Below are positions 56,936 to 58,166 of a DNA stretch of 58,166 nt, piece by piece. The stretch comes from Bacteroidales bacterium (lineage in GTDB: Bacteria; Bacteroidota; Bacteroidia; Bacteroidales; UBA932). The translations under genes and the position numbers were made by a program. The notes below the pieces were generated by a model. That model made no database searches, was not told where the DNA came from, and saw only the letters and a program-made list of their open reading frames with translations. The stretch is taken from NCBI GenBank assembly GCA_017626355.1, contig JAGAIY010000003.1, forward strand, positions 1 through 58,166, in the 5' to 3' direction. Each line of letters begins with the position of its first letter. The first letter of the stretch is position 1.

Positions 56936-56943
56936 CAAAGTTA
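56936..56943 (-). promoter_or_regulatory. -7 box (TAACTTTG) for the DUF5714-arsC-SGNH operon
   Basis: CAAAGTTA on the plus strand, 64 bases upstream of the DUF5714 ATG. Confidence 0.5.
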
Positions 56944-57076
56944 GTAAATTTAAGCAGATATCGCCATAGTGCTCCGGATTTTCTGAAAATTGCTAACTTC
57001 GCAGGCCGGACAGCTCCGAGCTACTGCCGTTCCTGCTGTCGGGAACGGAGAAAAAAGACATCATAAAAGCATTGTA

Positions 57077-57466
57077 ATGAAGCAGATAGAAGTTGTTGCC
57101 GCTATAATTGTAAAAGACGGAAAGGTGTTCGCGACCCAGAGAGGATACGGCGAATTCAAACACTGGTGGGAATTCCCCGGAGGCAAGATGGAAAAGGGAG
57201 AGAGCCCGCAGGAGGCCCTTGTCCGTGAAATCCATGAAGAACTTGATGCGGAAATTGCTGTCGGACAGTTGCTGGAAACCGTAGAATGGGACTACCCCGC
57301 TTTCCATCTCACCATGCACTGCTTCATATGCGCCCTGCTTTCCGAAGCCGTCCACCTGAACGAGCACGAAGCCTCAGCATGGCTCGACGCCCCCAACCTG
57401 AGATCCGTCAGATGGCTCCCTGCCGACGAAGGGATCATCTCACTGCTAGAGGATCTGCTTATATAA
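57077..57466 (+). CDS. Nudix hydrolase, (deoxy)nucleoside triphosphate pyrophosphohydrolase
   Basis: MutT-like enzymes remove oxidised or excess nucleoside triphosphates. The 129-residue protein starts MKQIEVVAAIIVKDG and carries the Nudix box with G36, E42, R50-E51 and E54-E55, but Asp57 replaces the usual glycine after the EEL turn. WWEFPGG precedes the box, as in MutT/NudG. I choose ATG 57077 over the longer frame from 56990, whose extra 29 residues show no family similarity. A near-match box (TAACTTCG) lies about 85 bases upstream. It is a single gene. Confidence 0.9.
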   Translation: MKQIEVVAAIIVKDGKVFATQRGYGEFKHWWEFPGGKMEKGESPQEALVREIHEELDAEIAVGQLLETVEWDYPAFHLTMHCFICALLSEAVHLNEHEASAWLDAPNLRSVRWLPADEGIISLLEDLLI

Positions 57467-57601
57467 ACACCATCGACTCCTGCTCTGCGGTTATTCTGCC
57501 GACCTGCTGACATGCGGTCATCCTGATGCCCACTGCCCTTCACCAGTATCTTCGACTGGTATTTTCTGGGATTCTTTTCCATTTCCCTCCTGGATTGTCT
57601 T

Positions 57602-57664
57602 ATCGATGGTACTCCGCAACTTCCTCTTTGATTACCCATCGATGGCACTCAACGACTCCCTCTT
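57602..57664. repeat. Two imperfect 27-base direct repeats, 36 bases apart
   Basis: The copies at about 57602-57628 and 57638-57664 both start ATCGATGG and end CCTCTT, with about 21 of 27 positions equal. Weak further copies may lie on either side, suggesting a decayed tandem array. Confidence 0.55.
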
Positions 57665-57930
57665 CCGGTTGGGACTGCCGCATCGGACGCCCACTCTGCC
57701 ACTGTCATTTCACTATGATCCTCTTCGAGACTTTCCTAGGCTGTTTCCAGAACAGCCGTCTTAGCTTCCCATCCACGGCCACATCGCTCATCCACATCAA
57801 CAACTCCTGCTGCTGGCACCTCCCCCTCATGCATTGCCACACCAGCCATACCCGTAGACTGCCCACGACGACCTAATGAGAATATAACCGCTCCAATGAA
57901 ACAAATTATTGCAAATCCAAAAAATATAAC

Positions 57931-57938
57931 TATCTTTG
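57931..57938 (+). promoter_or_regulatory. -7 box (TATCTTTG), likely promoter of tRNA-Arg
   Basis: Perfect TAnnTTTG match about 90 bases before the tRNA. The partial tRNA copy lies between it and the intact tRNA, so it would be in the primary transcript. Confidence 0.5.
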
Positions 57939-57974
57939 CACCCACTTTCGGAACCTGACCAACAACCCATAAAG

Positions 57975-57998
57975 GCAACAGCCTTCTAAGCTGTGGGT
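57975..57998 (+). repeat. Partial duplicate of the tRNA-Arg anticodon arm
   Basis: These 24 bases equal 58052-58075 of the intact tRNA exactly, covering the anticodon stem, the TCT loop and the start of the variable region. Similarity stops on both sides. The copies are 77 bases apart. Confidence 0.85.
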
Positions 57999-58027
57999 TC
58001 AAAGTCACCTCAGAAAGCAAAAGGATC

Positions 58028-58101
58028 GGTTCGGTAGCTCAGTTGGATAGAGCAACAGCCTTCTAAGCTGTGGGTCTTGGGTTCGAATCCCAACCGAATC
58101 A
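58028..58101 (+). tRNA. tRNA-Arg (anticodon UCU)
   Basis: A complete cloverleaf is readable. The acceptor stem is GGTTCGG with CCGAATC (one G-U pair), the D arm GCTC...GAGC, the anticodon stem ACAGC with GCTGT around the loop CTTCTAA (anticodon TCT), and the T arm TTGGG-TTCGAAT-CCCAA; A is the discriminator base. CCA is not encoded. It reads AGA codons. A terminator follows at 58106-58137. Confidence 0.95.
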
Positions 58102-58105
58102 CTTT

Positions 58106-58141
58106 AATCGCTCTCTCAGATATCTGGGAGGGCGATTTTTT
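58106..58141 (+). terminator. Intrinsic terminator after tRNA-Arg
   Basis: AATCGCTCTCTCAGA pairs with TCTGGGAGGGCGATT with G-U pairs, followed by a run of Ts. Confidence 0.8.
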
Positions 58142-58144
58142 CGT

Positions 58145-58166
58145 TTTGGCTCCAAATTGGTCCCAA
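58145..58166. repeat. Two 11-base near-repeats at the window edge
   Basis: TTTGGCTCCAA and ATTGGTCCCAA lie directly side by side (58145-58155 and 58156-58166). An 11-base period close to one helical turn suggests protein-arm binding sites or the edge of an integrated element, but the window ends here. Confidence 0.4.

Larger units (their letters stand above)
57467..58027. other. 560-base gene-poor stretch between the Nudix gene and tRNA-Arg
   Basis: I see no gene I can support. It contains an imperfect 36-base direct repeat (57602 and 57638, both beginning ATCGATGG), a C-rich plus strand, an AT-rich part at 57890-57945, a plus-strand promoter box at 57931-57938, and a partial copy of the tRNA-Arg anticodon arm at 57975-57998. 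A minus-strand open frame (57736-58020, 94 residues) has a hydrophobic run but no recognised family. It may be a decayed coding region or an integration scar. Confidence 0.6.

Noticed and set aside
57736-58020. 94-residue minus-strand frame with a hydrophobic run near the tRNA
   Set aside because: It reads through the partial tRNA copy and the tRNA promoter box, has no good start signal and no recognised family; the hydrophobic run comes from AT-rich sequence. Kept only as part of the gene-poor stretch.

Overview
The window reads as ordinary chromosome of a member of the Bacteroidales (phylum Bacteroidota). The evidence is direct: the Bacteroidota -7 promoter box TAnnTTTG lies upstream of about twenty genes or operons, there are many Cys-anchored lipoproteins, and several families are typical of the group (FISUMP lipoprotein, DUF4290, DUF3822, DUF1573, DUF5714, split ackA/ptb/buk, ferredoxin of 56 aa). 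Genus cannot be fixed by eye; a gut or rumen Bacteroidales lineage is my inference. Base composition and codon use look even, with no obvious foreign island except possibly the last ~700 bases.

Layout. 1-2.4 kb: the start of an Fe-S scaffold protein and a secreted glycoside hydrolase family 2 enzyme. 2.4-10.3 kb: uvrB, a RelA/SpoT protein with a degenerate hydrolase site, a C_GCAxxG_C_C protein, ppa, fba, gmk and nadD. 10.3-15.6 kb (minus): a five-gene operon running from a membrane-anchored unknown protein through DUF3822, rsmD and a SulP transporter to a HerA-like ATPase. 15.6-21.7 kb (plus): an NrnA-like DHH phosphoesterase overlapping an FKBP lipoprotein, then a second operon of a two-domain FKBP lipoprotein, a MATE exporter, a cytidylate-kinase-like protein and a serine hydrolase. 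21.8-27.6 kb (minus): ackA-ptb-buk-glpT-glpQ, linking acyl-phosphate fermentation to glycerophosphodiester use. 27.7-33 kb: a short ComEC core, ApbE, a FISUMP lipoprotein and a lemA-TPM-TPM operon. 32.9-36.7 kb (minus): DUF4290, ftsK and a LolA-like protein. 36.8-43.1 kb (minus): addB/addA recombination nuclease and a small ferredoxin. 43.2-46.5 kb: DUF1573 plus a His-rich putative manganese transporter, facing a bile-acid-symporter-family protein. 46.5-52.2 kb (minus): purE-purL-purF. 52.3-54.6 kb: cysS and xth. 54.6-56.9 kb (minus): DUF5714-arsC-SGNH hydrolase. 57-58.2 kb: a Nudix hydrolase, a 560-base gene-poor stretch and tRNA-Arg(UCU).

The best leads are local rather than a whole new system: a duplicated tRNA-Arg anticodon arm next to the intact tRNA, which looks like an integration scar or att site; back-to-back promoter boxes forming TATnTTTGCAAAnATA palindromes between divergent genes; a strong intrinsic terminator embedded in the coding sequence of the convergent gene (32.95 kb); the dead-looking ppGpp hydrolase centre; the ackA-ptb-buk-glpTQ operon; and the DUF5714-arsC-SGNH cluster. 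I found no CRISPR array, no transposase, no rRNA and no convincing defence island.
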